Shown here one piece after another: positions 18,176-28,651 of a stretch of DNA of 64,000 nt. Each line of letters starts with the position of its first letter. Positions within the stretch are counted from its first letter, which is position 1. The position numbers were made by a program, and so were the translations under genes. The DNA lies in contig NZ_JOEV01000006.1 of assembly GCF_000721105.1 (NCBI RefSeq), forward strand, positions 186,001 through 250,000, read 5' to 3'. The notes under the pieces are model-generated. The model had not been told where the DNA came from. It saw only the letters and a program-made list of their open reading frames with translations, and ran no database searches. Origin of the DNA: Streptomyces cellulosae (GTDB lineage: Bacteria > Actinomycetota > Actinomycetes > Streptomycetales > Streptomycetaceae).

Positions 18176-19258
18176 TCAGACATCCAGCGGCAGTTGCTGG
18201 ACCAGCAGCTTTCCGGCCATGGTCACTCCGCCGTCCATGGCGATGGCGAGTCCGTCGGCGTAGAGGTGCGGTCCCTCCACCACGGGGACGGCCGGGTCCT
18301 CGCCCTCCTCGGAGCCGACTTCGCCCAGGAGGTAGGGGATGGGGCTGTGGCCGTGGACGATGCGGGTGCCGCCGTACGTGTCGAGCAGGGAGCGCACATG
18401 GTCGGCGCCGCCCTCGTCGCGGAAGGAGAAGCGCTTGGTGAACTTGCGGAACAGGTCCCACACCTCGTCCGCGTCGTTGCGCGTGATGGTCTCGCGGACG
18501 GTGTCGTTGACCGCTTCGATCGAGTCGCCGTAGTCGAGGTAGGCGGTGGTGTCGGAGTGGACGAGCAGGTGCCCGTCGACCTGCTCCATGGCGTCGAGGC
18601 GGGCCATCCACTGCAGATGGTGGTCCTGGAGGCGGTCCATGTCCGTCTTCTGGCCGCCGTTGAGCAGCCAGGCCGCCTGGAAGGTGGCGGTGCCCGCGCC
18701 GGAGTTGACGGGCGTGTCGCCGAACCGCTTGGCGCCGAGCAGGAGGAGCTCGTGGTTGCCCATGAGGGCCTTGCAGTAGCCGCCGGCCGCGGCGGCCTCG
18801 GCGGACAGCCGCATCACGAGGTCGATGACGCCGATGCCGTCCGGGCCGCGGTCGGTGAAGTCGCCGAGGAACCACAGCCGTGCGGTGCCCGCGCACCAGT
18901 TGCCCGCGGCGTCGAGGAGGCCCTTCTCCTGGAGCGCTGCGATCAGTTCGTCGAGATAGCCGTGCACGTCCCCCACGACGAAGAGCGGGCCGGGTCCGGC
19001 CGTGGGCTGTGGGGCCGGGAGGGAGGCGGGATCGACGGTCGTCTGCAGCGTGTCGCCCCGCTGGATGACCGGCAGGTCGCGCTCCGTGGGGGTGTAGCCC
19101 TCCGGATGGTCCACCGGTTCCTCGACCGGGCTGACCGTGTCACCGCTGTGCACGCCCTGCGGGTACGGACCGGTCTCGTGGACGTACGCGGGCACCCGGA
19201 AGTCGCGCAACGTCGCCGTCCGCTCCACCTCGGGTCCCTGACCGGCCCCCTGAGTCAT
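18176..19258 (-). CDS. Calcineurin-type metallophosphatase (PPP-like)
   Basis: 360 residues. The dinuclear-metal motifs are in order: GDVHGYLDEL (about 115-124), FLGDFTDRGPDG (about 148-160) and LMGNHELLLLG (about 189-199), with further metal histidines in LLVHSDTTAY and IVHGHSPIPY. This set matches PPP-family Ser/Thr phosphatases and ApaH-like diadenosine tetraphosphatases. The first 90 residues are a separate extension. The substrate is undecided. The gene has its own downstream hairpin and follows a LacI gene by 289 bp. Confidence 0.85.
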   Translation of the reverse strand: MTQGAGQGPEVERTATLRDFRVPAYVHETGPYPQGVHSGDTVSPVEEPVDHPEGYTPTERDLPVIQRGDTLQTTVDPASLPAPQPTAGPGPLFVVGDVHGYLDELIAALQEKGLLDAAGNWCAGTARLWFLGDFTDRGPDGIGVIDLVMRLSAEAAAAGGYCKALMGNHELLLLGAKRFGDTPVNSGAGTATFQAAWLLNGGQKTDMDRLQDHHLQWMARLDAMEQVDGHLLVHSDTTAYLDYGDSIEAVNDTVRETITRNDADEVWDLFRKFTKRFSFRDEGGADHVRSLLDTYGGTRIVHGHSPIPYLLGEVGSEEGEDPAVPVVEGPHLYADGLAIAMDGGVTMAGKLLVQQLPLDV

Positions 19259-19547
19259 CAGACCCCTCCACCATCGCGCCGCATCTGCACCGCGTCGGAC
19301 TGCCTGGTCGCAGCGGCCCGCGGTGTCGTGGGCCCATCATAGGAATGCGGATCGCGCTGTGTGATGACCCAGGGGTGGTGAATCGGAGCAGGACTCCATT
19401 TCACCGTGGCTTTCGCCCCGATTGGGCAGGGGTTCGACCGTCCGGTGACCGACCGCTGAGCGTTCCGGTGACCCGTAGGTGAGAGCCTGGTCACCGCCCC
19501 CGCACTGCCCGGCAGAACGCGCTTACCGCCTTGCCCGGTCGCCCGCG

Positions 19548-20660
19548 CTACTTCCCCTCGGGGGAGCGCGGCGCGCTGACCGTCGTCCGCGGCGGACGTC
19601 GCTGGGAAGAGGTACGCACGATCAGTTCGGTCGGTATCACCTGCTCGACCGGCTGGTCGGACTCGAGCCCCTCGATGGCGTCGATGAGGAGCTGAACCAC
19701 GGCCGTGCCGATGCGGCGCGGTTTCAGGGAGAGCGTGGTGACGGGCGGCTCGGTGTTGGCGTACACGGTGGACTCGCTGCAGCAGACCAGAAGCAGGTCG
19801 TCCGGTACGCGCAGTCCGTAGCGACGGGCGGCGGCGAGCAGGTCGGTGCCGTTCGGGTCGAACAGGCCGTAGACGGCGTCCGGACGGTCGGGGCGGGCGA
19901 GCAGCCGGTCGGCGGCGACGGCGCCCGCGCACGGATCGTGCGCCGGGTAGGCCTCGTACACCGGATCCTGGCCCACACGCTCGCACCAGCGCAGGTATGC
20001 GGTGGTCGACAGGTGGGTGTATGTGTCCGTGCTGGTCCCGGTGAGCAGGCCGATGCGGCGGGCACCGGCGTCGGCCAGGTGGTCGAGGATCCCGAGGACG
20101 GCGGCCTCGTGGTCGTTGTCGACCCAGGCGGTGACCGGGAGCGTGCCGGCCGGGCGGCCGTCGGAGACGACCGGCAGACCCTGCCGGACCAGTTCGCTGA
20201 CGACGGGGTCCTGGTCGGACGGGTCGATGACGACCGTGCCGTCGAGGGCGACGTTCGACCACACGTCGTGCCGGGAGGTCGCCGGGAGGATGACGAGGGC
20301 GTAGCCGCGGGCGAGTGCGGCCGAGGTGGCGGCCCGCGCCATCTCGGCGAAGTAGGCGAACTCGGTGAAGGTGAAAGGTTCATCCCCGTACGTCGTCACG
20401 GTCAGACCGATCAGTCCGGACTTGCCGGTACGGAGGGTGCGGGCGGCGGCCGAGGGCCGGTAACCGAGCCGGTCGGCGACCTCGCGGACATGGCGTCGGG
20501 TGGCGTCCGGGAGCCTGCCCTTCCCGTTGAGGGCGTCGGAGACGGTCGTGATGGAGACTCCGGCGGCGGCGGCAACGTCTCTGATGCCCGCCCTGCCCGG
20601 CCGGGTGCCTCGCCGAGAGGTTTCCGCGCGGCTCACCTGGTGCTTCCCTGCTGCTGTCAT
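19548..20660 (-). CDS. LacI-family transcriptional regulator
   Basis: 370 residues from the ATG at 20660. The LacI DNA-binding domain is at about 25-75 (GIRDVAAAAGVSITTVSDALNGKGRLPDATRRHV), with the hinge AARTLRTGKSGLIGL, then a periplasmic-binding-protein sensor domain ending EGLESDQPVEQVIPTELIVR. Such proteins usually repress sugar-use genes, but no transport or catabolic operon adjoins it. The upstream frame runs far into the hisC leader and is spurious. The ribosome site is weak; a GTG at 20636 is an alternative. Confidence 0.88.
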   Translation of the reverse strand: MTAAGKHQVSRAETSRRGTRPGRAGIRDVAAAAGVSITTVSDALNGKGRLPDATRRHVREVADRLGYRPSAAARTLRTGKSGLIGLTVTTYGDEPFTFTEFAYFAEMARAATSAALARGYALVILPATSRHDVWSNVALDGTVVIDPSDQDPVVSELVRQGLPVVSDGRPAGTLPVTAWVDNDHEAAVLGILDHLADAGARRIGLLTGTSTDTYTHLSTTAYLRWCERVGQDPVYEAYPAHDPCAGAVAADRLLARPDRPDAVYGLFDPNGTDLLAAARRYGLRVPDDLLLVCCSESTVYANTEPPVTTLSLKPRRIGTAVVQLLIDAIEGLESDQPVEQVIPTELIVRTSSQRRPPRTTVSAPRSPEGK

Positions 20661-21099
20661 GGCGAGCCGATAGTAGGGCTCATGCGGTGGGGTAGGGCGG
20701 ACGCATATGCACGCGTTGACAGGCACGTTTCTGCAAGGTTGTGAGGGGATAATTCCCTTCGAAAGCAAGGGAGTTGGGGCCTCAGTCGGTAGGACGTGAC
20801 GTGTCGGCGCACACCGGCCTGCCAACTCGCAGATGTTTCGAAGAGGTCTCAACTCACCTTGACGAGCGACGCGCGCCACGGCGTGAGCCACCGGCGCGTA
20901 GATATATGTGACCGCGCCCCTGGATTCGTATGCCTTCGTACGGTGATGCGCCCGATGCCGAGGGAGACAGCCGAGGCGGAGGCCGCGACGAACGAGGTTG
21001 TCGCGCACCTGTACGCAGCGGCGCCGAATCCTCATAGGGTGAGGAGCATTGGAAGCCGGCGGTGCTGATGGTCCGCCGGTGGTCACGAGGAGGACTGCG
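20661..21099. promoter_or_regulatory. 439-bp divergent intergenic region between the LacI gene and hisC
   Basis: No gene is supported. A near-perfect 9-bp inverted repeat with a 7-nt spacer (20751-20775, TTCCCTT/AAGGGAG arms) lies 90 bp upstream of the LacI start and could be a self-operator. TTGACA occurs at 20715-20720 without an obvious partner box. GAGGAGGA at 21087-21094 is the hisC ribosome site. Confidence 0.45.
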
Positions 21100-22179
21100 G
21101 TGAGCGAGACGAGGCCCAAGCTGCGCGCCGAGCTGGAGGGTATCCCCACCTATGTGCCGGGCAGGCCCGCCGCGGCCGGCGGCCCGGTGGCCTACAAGCT
21201 GTCCTCCAACGAGAACCCGTATCCGCCGCTGCCGGGTGTGATGGAGACGGTGATGGCCGCGGCCGCGTCGTTCAACCGCTACCCGGACCTGGCCTGCACG
21301 GCCCTGATCGGCGAGTTGTCGGAGCGCTTCGGCGTCCCGCTCTCCCACCTGGCTACCGGCACCGGCTCGGTCGGTGTCGCCCAGCAGCTGATCCAGGCGA
21401 CGGCCGGCCCCGGCGACGAGGTGATCTACGCCTGGCGTTCGTTCGAGGCGTACCCGATCATCACGCAGATCAGCGGAGCCGCTTCGGTGCGGGTGCCGCT
21501 GACCCCGGGTGATGTGCACGACCTGGACGCCATGGCGGACGCGATCACCGACCGGACGCGGCTGATCTTCGTCTGCAACCCCAACAACCCCACCGGCACA
21601 GTGGTGCGCCGGGCCGAGCTGGAACGGTTCCTCGACCGGGTGCCCGGTGACGTGCTGGTGGTGCTGGACGAGGCGTACCGCGAGTTCATCCGCGACCCCG
21701 AGGTTCCGGACGGTGTGGAGCTGTACCGCGAGCGGCCGAACGTCTGTGTGCTGCGCACGTTCTCCAAGGCGTACGGTCTCGCCGGTCTTCGCGTCGGTTT
21801 CGCGATCGCCCATGAGCCGGTGGCTGCGGCGCTGCGCAAGACAGCCGTGCCCTTCGGTGTGAGTCATCTCGCACAGGAGGCGGCCATCGCCTCGCTGCGC
21901 GCCGAGGACGCACTGCTCGGCCGGGTCGGATCCCTGGTGTGTGAACGCAAGCGTGTCGTCGACGCGCTGCGCGCCCAGGGGTGGACGGTGCCAGAGACGC
22001 AGGCCAACTTCGTGTGGCTGCGGCTGGGGGAGCGCACGGTGGAGTTCGCGCGCGCCTGTGAGCAGGCAGGAGTGGTGATCCGGCCGTTCGCGGGTGAGGG
22101 CGTGCGGGTCACGGTCGGGGAGACCGAGGCGAACGACATCTTCCTGAAGGCGGCGGAGGGGTTCCGGAAGGAACTGTAG
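21100..22179 (+). CDS. hisC: Histidinol-phosphate/aromatic aminotransferase (HisC family)
   Basis: 359 residues from a GTG at 21100, 5 nt after GAGGAGGA. It is a fold-type I PLP aminotransferase: [12 protein letters not shown] at the N-terminus, NPNNPTG in the middle, the PLP lysine in [14 protein letters not shown] and the substrate-carboxylate arginine near the C-terminus (GEGVRVTVG). HisC converts imidazole-acetol phosphate to histidinol phosphate; homologues outside his operons often act on phenylpyruvate or other aromatic keto acids. As no his genes are nearby, this is probably the second copy (hisC2 in S. coelicolor, from memory). A strong terminator follows. Confidence 0.88.
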   Translation: MSETRPKLRAELEGIPTYVPGRPAAAGGPVAYKLSSNENPYPPLPGVMETVMAAAASFNRYPDLACTALIGELSERFGVPLSHLATGTGSVGVAQQLIQATAGPGDEVIYAWRSFEAYPIITQISGAASVRVPLTPGDVHDLDAMADAITDRTRLIFVCNPNNPTGTVVRRAELERFLDRVPGDVLVVLDEAYREFIRDPEVPDGVELYRERPNVCVLRTFSKAYGLAGLRVGFAIAHEPVAAALRKTAVPFGVSHLAQEAAIASLRAEDALLGRVGSLVCERKRVVDALRAQGWTVPETQANFVWLRLGERTVEFARACEQAGVVIRPFAGEGVRVTVGETEANDIFLKAAEGFRKEL

Positions 22180-22199
22180 GGCTCCTCGCGGCCGCCTTG

Positions 22200-22234
22200 G
22201 GCCGACCGGTTCCTGTCCCTGGGACCGGTCGGCC
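22200..22234. terminator. Hairpin terminator after hisC
   Basis: A 14-bp stem (22200-22213 with 22221-22234, one G-U pair) and a 7-nt loop, 20 bp past the hisC stop. It insulates hisC from the cyd operon. Confidence 0.85.
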
Positions 22235-22295
22235 GGCATCAGGGACCCCCCGCCCCTCACGCCTCGAACGGCTATGGGTCATAATTGCTTGTGAA

Positions 22296-22311
22296 TGTGA
22301 ACGCTTTCACA
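22296..22311. promoter_or_regulatory. Rex operator (ROP) of the cyd operon
   Basis: TGTGAACGCTTTCACA is a perfect 16-bp inverted repeat matching the Rex operator consensus TGTGAACnnnTTCACA. It is 83 bp before cydA. Rex senses the NADH/NAD+ ratio and in S. coelicolor represses cydABCD when NADH is low (established). The site should make this operon respond to oxygen limitation. Confidence 0.93.
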
Positions 22312-22393
22312 AGCGGGCCCGGTTGTTCCAGGATGTCTGTGACAAAGGGGCACGTACTGCCACAGCACCATGGCGAGGTAAGGAGACGACGAC

Positions 22394-23902
22394 GTGGACA
22401 TAGCCTTGGCGCCGGAGACCCTGGCGCGCTGGCAGTTCGGCATCACGACCGTCTACCACTTCCTGTTCGTCCCCCTGACGATCTCCCTGGCCGCCCTCAC
22501 GGCCGGGCTGCAGACAGCGTGGGTGCGCACGGAGAAGGAGAAGTACCTCAGGGCCACCAAGTTCTGGGGCAAGCTCTTCCTGATCAACATCGCGATGGGC
22601 GTGGTCACCGGCATCGTGCAGGAGTTCCAGTTCGGCATGAACTGGTCCGACTACTCGCGCTTCGTCGGCGACATCTTCGGTGCCCCGCTCGCCTTCGAGG
22701 CCCTGATCGCCTTCTTCTTCGAGTCCACCTTCATCGGCCTGTGGATCTTCGGCTGGGACAAGCTGCCCAAGAAGATCCACCTGGCCTGTATATGGATGGT
22801 CTCGATCGGCACGATCCTGTCCGCTTACTTCATCCTCGCGGCCAACTCGTGGATGCAGCACCCCGTCGGCTACAGGATCAACGAGACGAAGGGGCGGGCC
22901 GAGCTCACCGACTTCTGGCTCGTGCTGACCCAGAACACCGCGCTCGCCCAGGCCTTCCACACCCTCTCCGCGGCCTTCCTCACCGGCGGCGCCTTCATGG
23001 TCGGCATCTCCGCCTTCCATCTGCTGCGCAAGAAGCACATCCGTGAGATGAAGACCTCGCTGCGGCTCGGCCTGGTCACCGTGGTCATCGGCGGCATGCT
23101 CACCGCGATCAGCGGTGACACCCTCGGCAAGATCATGTTCGAGCAGCAGCCGATGAAGATGGCCGCCGCCGAGGCCCTGTGGGACGGTGAGTCGCCCGCG
23201 CCGTTCTCCGTCTTCGCCTACGGCGACGTCGACGCGGGCCACAACAAGGTCGCGATAGAGATCCCCGGCCTGCTGTCCTTCCTGGCCAAGGACGACTTCA
23301 CCTCGTACGTGCCCGGCATCAACGACGTCAACAAGGCCGAGCAGGAGAAGTTCGGGCCCGGCGACTACCGGCCCAACATCCCGGTCGCCTACTGGGGCTT
23401 CCGCTGGATGATCGGCTTCGGCATGACGTCCTTCGCCATCGGGCTGGCCGGCCTCTGGCTGACCCGCAAGAAGTTCCTGCTGCCGAAGCACCTCAGGGTC
23501 GGTGACGAGGAAGTGCCGCGTCTTGTCCTCTTCAGGAAGAAGGCCCTCGGCCCGACGCTCACCACCTGGTACTGGCGCATCGCGGTCCTGACCCTGGCCT
23601 TTCCGCTGATCGCCAACTCCTGGGGCTGGATCTTCACCGAGATGGGCCGCCAGCCGTGGGTCGTTTACGGCCTCTTCCAGACCCGCGACGCGGTCTCCCC
23701 CGGAGTCTCTCAGGGCGAGGTCCTCACCTCAATGATCGTCTTCACCAGCCTGTACGCCATCCTCGCCGTCATCGAGGTCAGGCTGCTGGCGAAGTATGTG
23801 AAGGCCGGCCCGCCCGAGCTCACCGACGCCGACCTCAACCCGCCCACGAAGATCGGCGGCGACTCCCGTGACGCCGACAAGCCGATGGCCTTCTCGTACT
23901 AG
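22394..23902 (+). CDS. cydA: Cytochrome bd ubiquinol/menaquinol oxidase subunit I
   Basis: 502 residues from a GTG at 22394 after AAGGAGACG. Subunit I carries haems b558, b595 and d. The haem ligand His is in TTVYHFLFVPLTI (H22), the GDIFGAPLAFEAL segment holds conserved acidic residues, and the C-terminal Q-loop side shows WGWIFTEMGRQPWVVYG. About nine membrane helices. With CydB it forms a high-affinity terminal oxidase reducing O2 to water. First gene of the Rex-controlled cydA-cydB-cydDC run. Confidence 0.97.
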   Translation: MDIALAPETLARWQFGITTVYHFLFVPLTISLAALTAGLQTAWVRTEKEKYLRATKFWGKLFLINIAMGVVTGIVQEFQFGMNWSDYSRFVGDIFGAPLAFEALIAFFFESTFIGLWIFGWDKLPKKIHLACIWMVSIGTILSAYFILAANSWMQHPVGYRINETKGRAELTDFWLVLTQNTALAQAFHTLSAAFLTGGAFMVGISAFHLLRKKHIREMKTSLRLGLVTVVIGGMLTAISGDTLGKIMFEQQPMKMAAAEALWDGESPAPFSVFAYGDVDAGHNKVAIEIPGLLSFLAKDDFTSYVPGINDVNKAEQEKFGPGDYRPNIPVAYWGFRWMIGFGMTSFAIGLAGLWLTRKKFLLPKHLRVGDEEVPRLVLFRKKALGPTLTTWYWRIAVLTLAFPLIANSWGWIFTEMGRQPWVVYGLFQTRDAVSPGVSQGEVLTSMIVFTSLYAILAVIEVRLLAKYVKAGPPELTDADLNPPTKIGGDSRDADKPMAFSY

Positions 23903-23922
23903 GCCGAGGGAGCTGCACAGTC

Positions 23923-24924
<1,002 letters not shown>

Positions 24925-24927
<3 letters not shown>

Positions 24928-24965
24928 CCGTGCGAACCCGTGCACTTGACCGTGCGAACCCGTGC
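24925..24965. repeat. Two copies of a 19-bp direct repeat between cydB and cydDC
   Basis: TGACCGTGCGAACCCGTGC occurs at 24925-24943 (its TGA is the cydB stop) and again at 24947-24965, with further CCGTGC fragments up to 24986. This looks like local slippage duplication. Confidence 0.85.
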
Positions 24966-24997
24966 GCTGACCTTGCTGAAACCGTGCGCTGAGGTGT

Positions 24998-25011
24998 GTT
25001 TCACGTGAAAC
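24998..25011. other. parS site (perfect) across the cydDC start codon
   Basis: GTTTCACGTGAAAC. The probable GTG start codon of the exporter gene (25005-25007) is the middle GTG of this site. Confidence 0.88.
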
Positions 25012-28000
25012 CAATCGATCCACGTCTGCTCCGGTACGCCCGTGCCACCCGGTTCTTCCTGGTGGCGGTGGTCGGCCTGGGCGCCGTCGGGGCCCTTCTG
25101 GTCATCGCGCAGGCGATGCTCATCGCCGAGATCGTGGTGGGCGCCTTCCAGCACGGGCTGTCGGTAGCCGAACTCCGCACTCCCCTCCTGCTGTTGGTGG
25201 CCGTCGCCGGTGGTCGCGCGCTGGTCTCCTGGCTCACCGAACTCGCCGCGCACCGGGCGAGCGCGGCGGTGAAGTCGGAGCTTCGCCGACGGCTGCTGGA
25301 GCGTGCGGTCGCGCTGGGGCCCGGGTGGCTGAGCGGGCAGCGGACCGGATCGCTGGTCGCCCTCGCCACCCGGGGAGTCGACGCCCTGGACGACTACTTC
25401 TCGCGCTATCTCCCGCAGCTGGGGCTGGCGGTGGTGGTCCCGGTGGCGGTGCTGGCGCGGATCGTCACCGAGGACTGGGTCTCGGCGGCCATCATCGTCG
25501 GGACCCTGCCGCTCATTCCGGTCTTCATGATGCTGATCGGCTGGGCCACCCAGTCCCGGATGGACCGCCAGTGGCGGCTGCTGTCCCGGCTGTCCGGGCA
25601 CTTTCTGGACGTGGTGGCCGGCCTTCCTACCCTGAAGGTGTTCGGGCGGGCGAAGGCGCAGGCCGAGTCCATCCGGCGTATCACCGGCGAGTACCGGCAG
25701 GCGACCATGCGGACCCTGCGGATCGCCTTCATCTCGTCCTTCGCGCTGGAGTTGCTGGCGACCTTGTCGGTGGCGCTGGTCGCCGTGACCATCGGGATGC
25801 GGCTCGTGCACGGGGACATGGACCTGTACATCGGCCTGGTCGTTCTCGTGCTCGCGCCCGAGGCCTATCTGCCGCTGCGGCAGGTGGGGGCCCAGTACCA
25901 CGCGGCGGCCGAGGGGCTGGCCGCCGCCGAGGAGATCTTCTCGGTGCTGGAGACGCCGGTTCCGGTCTCAGGTTCCGGTGCCGTGCCGGCGGGGGGCCTG
26001 GCCTTCGAAGGGGTGTCCGTCCGGTACCCCGGGCGGTCGGGGGACGCCGTGACGGACGTGTCCTTCGCCGTCGAGTCCGGGGAGACGGTCGCTCTCGTCG
26101 GGCCGAGCGGTGCGGGCAAGTCGACGCTGCTGAACGTGGTGCTCGGCTTCGTACGCCCCAGTGAGGGGCGGGTGTCGGTCGGGGGAGTCGATCTCGCCGA
26201 GGCCGACCTGGAGGAGTGGCGGTCGCGGGTCGCGTGGGTGCCGCAGCGGCCCCACCTGTTCGCCGGGACGATCGCCGAGAACGTACGGCTGGCCCGGCCC
26301 GACGCGGAGGATTCCGCCGTACGACGGGCGCTGGCGGACGCGGGGGCGCTGGAGTTCGTGGACGTGTTGCCCCAAGGCGCGGGCACCGTGCTCGGGGAGG
26401 ACGGCGCCGGGCTGTCCGCCGGGCAGCGGCAGCGGCTCGCGCTGGCCCGGGCGTTTCTCGCCGACCGGCCCGTGCTGCTGCTCGACGAACCGACGGCGGC
26501 GCTCGACGGGGCCACCGAGGGCGAGGTCGTGGAGGCGGTGCGACGGCTCGCGGTGGGACGGACGGTCCTGCTGGTGGTGCACCGGCCTGCGTTGTTGTCG
26601 GTGGCGGACCGGGTGGTGCGACTGGCCGAGCCGGTCTCCCCCGCCCCCAGGGAGGCCGGGCAGAGCACGGCCGGAGTCCGCACGATCGAGACCGGACCGG
26701 CCCTCGTCCCCGACGCCCCGGAGACGTTGGTGTCAACGGCGGACGCCCGTGGTGTCCTGGCCCGCGTGCGGGCCGTGTCCGGCGCCCGGCGGGGACGCCT
26801 GATGTTCGCCCTGCTGCTGGCAAGCCTCGCGCTCGGCAGTGCCGTCGGACTCATGGCGACCTCCGGATGGCTCATCTCCCGGGCCTCGCAGCAGCCGCCC
26901 GTGCTCTATCTGATGGTGGCCGTGACCGCGACGCGGGCCTTCGGCATCGGGCGGGCCGTCTTCCGGTACGCCGAGCGGCTCGTGTCGCACGACGCCGTGC
27001 TGCGGATGCTGGCCGACACCCGCGTCGCCGTGTACCGGCGCCTGGAGCGGCTGGCGCCCGCCGGGCTGCGCCGTACCCGGCGGGGCGATCTGCTCTCCCG
27101 GCTGGTCGCCGACGTGGACGCCCTGCAGGACTACTGGCTGCGCTGGCTGCTGCCCGCCGGTGCCGCCGTGGCCGTGTCCGCCGCCTCCGTCGGCTTCACC
27201 GCCTGGCTGCTGCCGCAGGCCGCGATGGCACTCGCCGCCGGACTGGTGGCCGCCGGTGCCGGTGTCCCCCTGGTCACCGGTGCCGTGGCCCGACGGTCCG
27301 AGCGCAGGCTCGCACCCGCCCGCGGCGCATTGGCGACCCGCGTGACCGACCTGCTCACCGGGACGGCCGAGCTGACCGTCGCCGGCGCCCTGCCCGGACG
27401 TACCGCCGAGGCGCGGCGGGCCGACGGGACGCTCACCCGGATCGCCTCACGTGCCGCCACCGCCACCGCGCTCGGTGACGGACTGACCGCGCTGATCTCC
27501 GGCCTGACGGTGGCCGCGACCGCGCTCGTGGGCGCCCAGGCGGTCGCCGGCGGACGGCTGGGCGGCGTGGCGATGGCGGTCGTCGTCCTCACTCCGCTCG
27601 CCGCGTTCGAGGCCGTCGTCGGGCTCCCGCTCGCCGCGCAGTACCGGCAGCGGGTGCGCAGGAGCGCGGAGCGCGTGTACGAGGTGCTGGACGCGCCCGA
27701 GCCGGTCAGGGAGCCGCAACGGCCCCGGCAGGCGCCCGCGTCGCCCTTCCCTGTCGTGCTGCGGGGCCTTGCCGCCCGGCACGCCGGGCAGGACCGGGAC
27801 GCGCTCGCCGGAGTCGACCTCACCCTGGAGGAAGGGCGCCGGGTCGCCGTGGTCGGGCCGTCCGGGTCCGGCAAGACGACGCTCGCACAGGTCCTCCTGC
27901 GCTTCCTGGACACGGACGCGGGGGCGTACACGCTGGGCGGAGTGGACGCGTACGGCCTGGACGGCGACGACGTACGGCGGCTCGTCGGGCTGTGTGCGCA

Positions 28001-28496
28001 GGACGCGCACCTCTTCGACAGCTCGGTGCGCGAGAACCTGCTGCTCGCGAAGAAGGACGCGACCGAGGCCGAACTGCGCAATGCGCTGGGGCGGGCCCGG
28101 CTGCTGGACTGGGCCGACGGTCTGCCCGACGGGCTCGACACGCTGGTCGGCGAGCACGGAGCGCGGTTGTCCGGCGGGCAGCGGCAGCGGCTGGCGCTGG
28201 CCCGGGCGCTGCTGGCCGACTTCCCCGTCCTGGTGCTCGACGAGCCCGCCGAACACCTCGACCTGCCGACGGCCGACGCGCTCACCGCCGACCTGCTGGC
28301 CGCCACCGAGGGCCGTACCACCCTGCTCATCACCCACCGGCTGGCCGGCCTGGCGGCGGTGGACGAGGTGATCGTGCTGGACGAGGGACGGGTGGTGCAG
28401 CGCGGTACATACGAGGAGCTGGCGGCGGCGCGAGGGCCGCTGCGGGCGATGGCGGAGCGGGAGGAGGCGGCGGACCTGTTGGTGGGGGCGCGGTAG
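25005..28496 (+). CDS. cydCD: Fused CydD-CydC ABC exporter for bd oxidase assembly
   Basis: 1163 residues from a GTG at 25005; GAGGTG (24991-24996) lies 8 nt upstream. A GTG at 24996 would overlap that ribosome site and is less likely. There are two half-transporters in one chain: membrane domain about 10-310, ATPase with Walker A GPSGAGKST near 363, LSAGQRQR and LLLDEPTAALD; then a second membrane domain about 590-880, Walker A GPSGSGKTT near 949, LSGGQRQR and VLDEPAEHLD. E. coli CydDC is two proteins that export cysteine/glutathione (or handle haem) and is needed to mature cytochrome bd. Fusion is usual in Streptomyces. Last gene of the cyd operon. Confidence 0.95.
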   Translation: MKPIDPRLLRYARATRFFLVAVVGLGAVGALLVIAQAMLIAEIVVGAFQHGLSVAELRTPLLLLVAVAGGRALVSWLTELAAHRASAAVKSELRRRLLERAVALGPGWLSGQRTGSLVALATRGVDALDDYFSRYLPQLGLAVVVPVAVLARIVTEDWVSAAIIVGTLPLIPVFMMLIGWATQSRMDRQWRLLSRLSGHFLDVVAGLPTLKVFGRAKAQAESIRRITGEYRQATMRTLRIAFISSFALELLATLSVALVAVTIGMRLVHGDMDLYIGLVVLVLAPEAYLPLRQVGAQYHAAAEGLAAAEEIFSVLETPVPVSGSGAVPAGGLAFEGVSVRYPGRSGDAVTDVSFAVESGETVALVGPSGAGKSTLLNVVLGFVRPSEGRVSVGGVDLAEADLEEWRSRVAWVPQRPHLFAGTIAENVRLARPDAEDSAVRRALADAGALEFVDVLPQGAGTVLGEDGAGLSAGQRQRLALARAFLADRPVLLLDEPTAALDGATEGEVVEAVRRLAVGRTVLLVVHRPALLSVADRVVRLAEPVSPAPREAGQSTAGVRTIETGPALVPDAPETLVSTADARGVLARVRAVSGARRGRLMFALLLASLALGSAVGLMATSGWLISRASQQPPVLYLMVAVTATRAFGIGRAVFRYAERLVSHDAVLRMLADTRVAVYRRLERLAPAGLRRTRRGDLLSRLVADVDALQDYWLRWLLPAGAAVAVSAASVGFTAWLLPQAAMALAAGLVAAGAGVPLVTGAVARRSERRLAPARGALATRVTDLLTGTAELTVAGALPGRTAEARRADGTLTRIASRAATATALGDGLTALISGLTVAATALVGAQAVAGGRLGGVAMAVVVLTPLAAFEAVVGLPLAAQYRQRVRRSAERVYEVLDAPEPVREPQRPRQAPASPFPVVLRGLAARHAGQDRDALAGVDLTLEEGRRVAVVGPSGSGKTTLAQVLLRFLDTDAGAYTLGGVDAYGLDGDDVRRLVGLCAQDAHLFDSSVRENLLLAKKDATEAELRNALGRARLLDWADGLPDGLDTLVGEHGARLSGGQRQRLALARALLADFPVLVLDEPAEHLDLPTADALTADLLAATEGRTTLLITHRLAGLAAVDEVIVLDEGRVVQRGTYEELAAARGPLRAMAEREEAADLLVGAR

Positions 28497-28651
28497 GGGG
28501 AGGCGGTCCGCCGGCGGCCGCCTGGAGCGGCGCTCCTCTCCGGACCGGACCTGCGGGACACGCTGCCCCGTGACCCGTCTGCCGCAACCGTTACCCCAGC
28601 CGTACGACGTGAACAGGACCGCGGCCCCATGGCCGGGTCACGATCGCTGAC

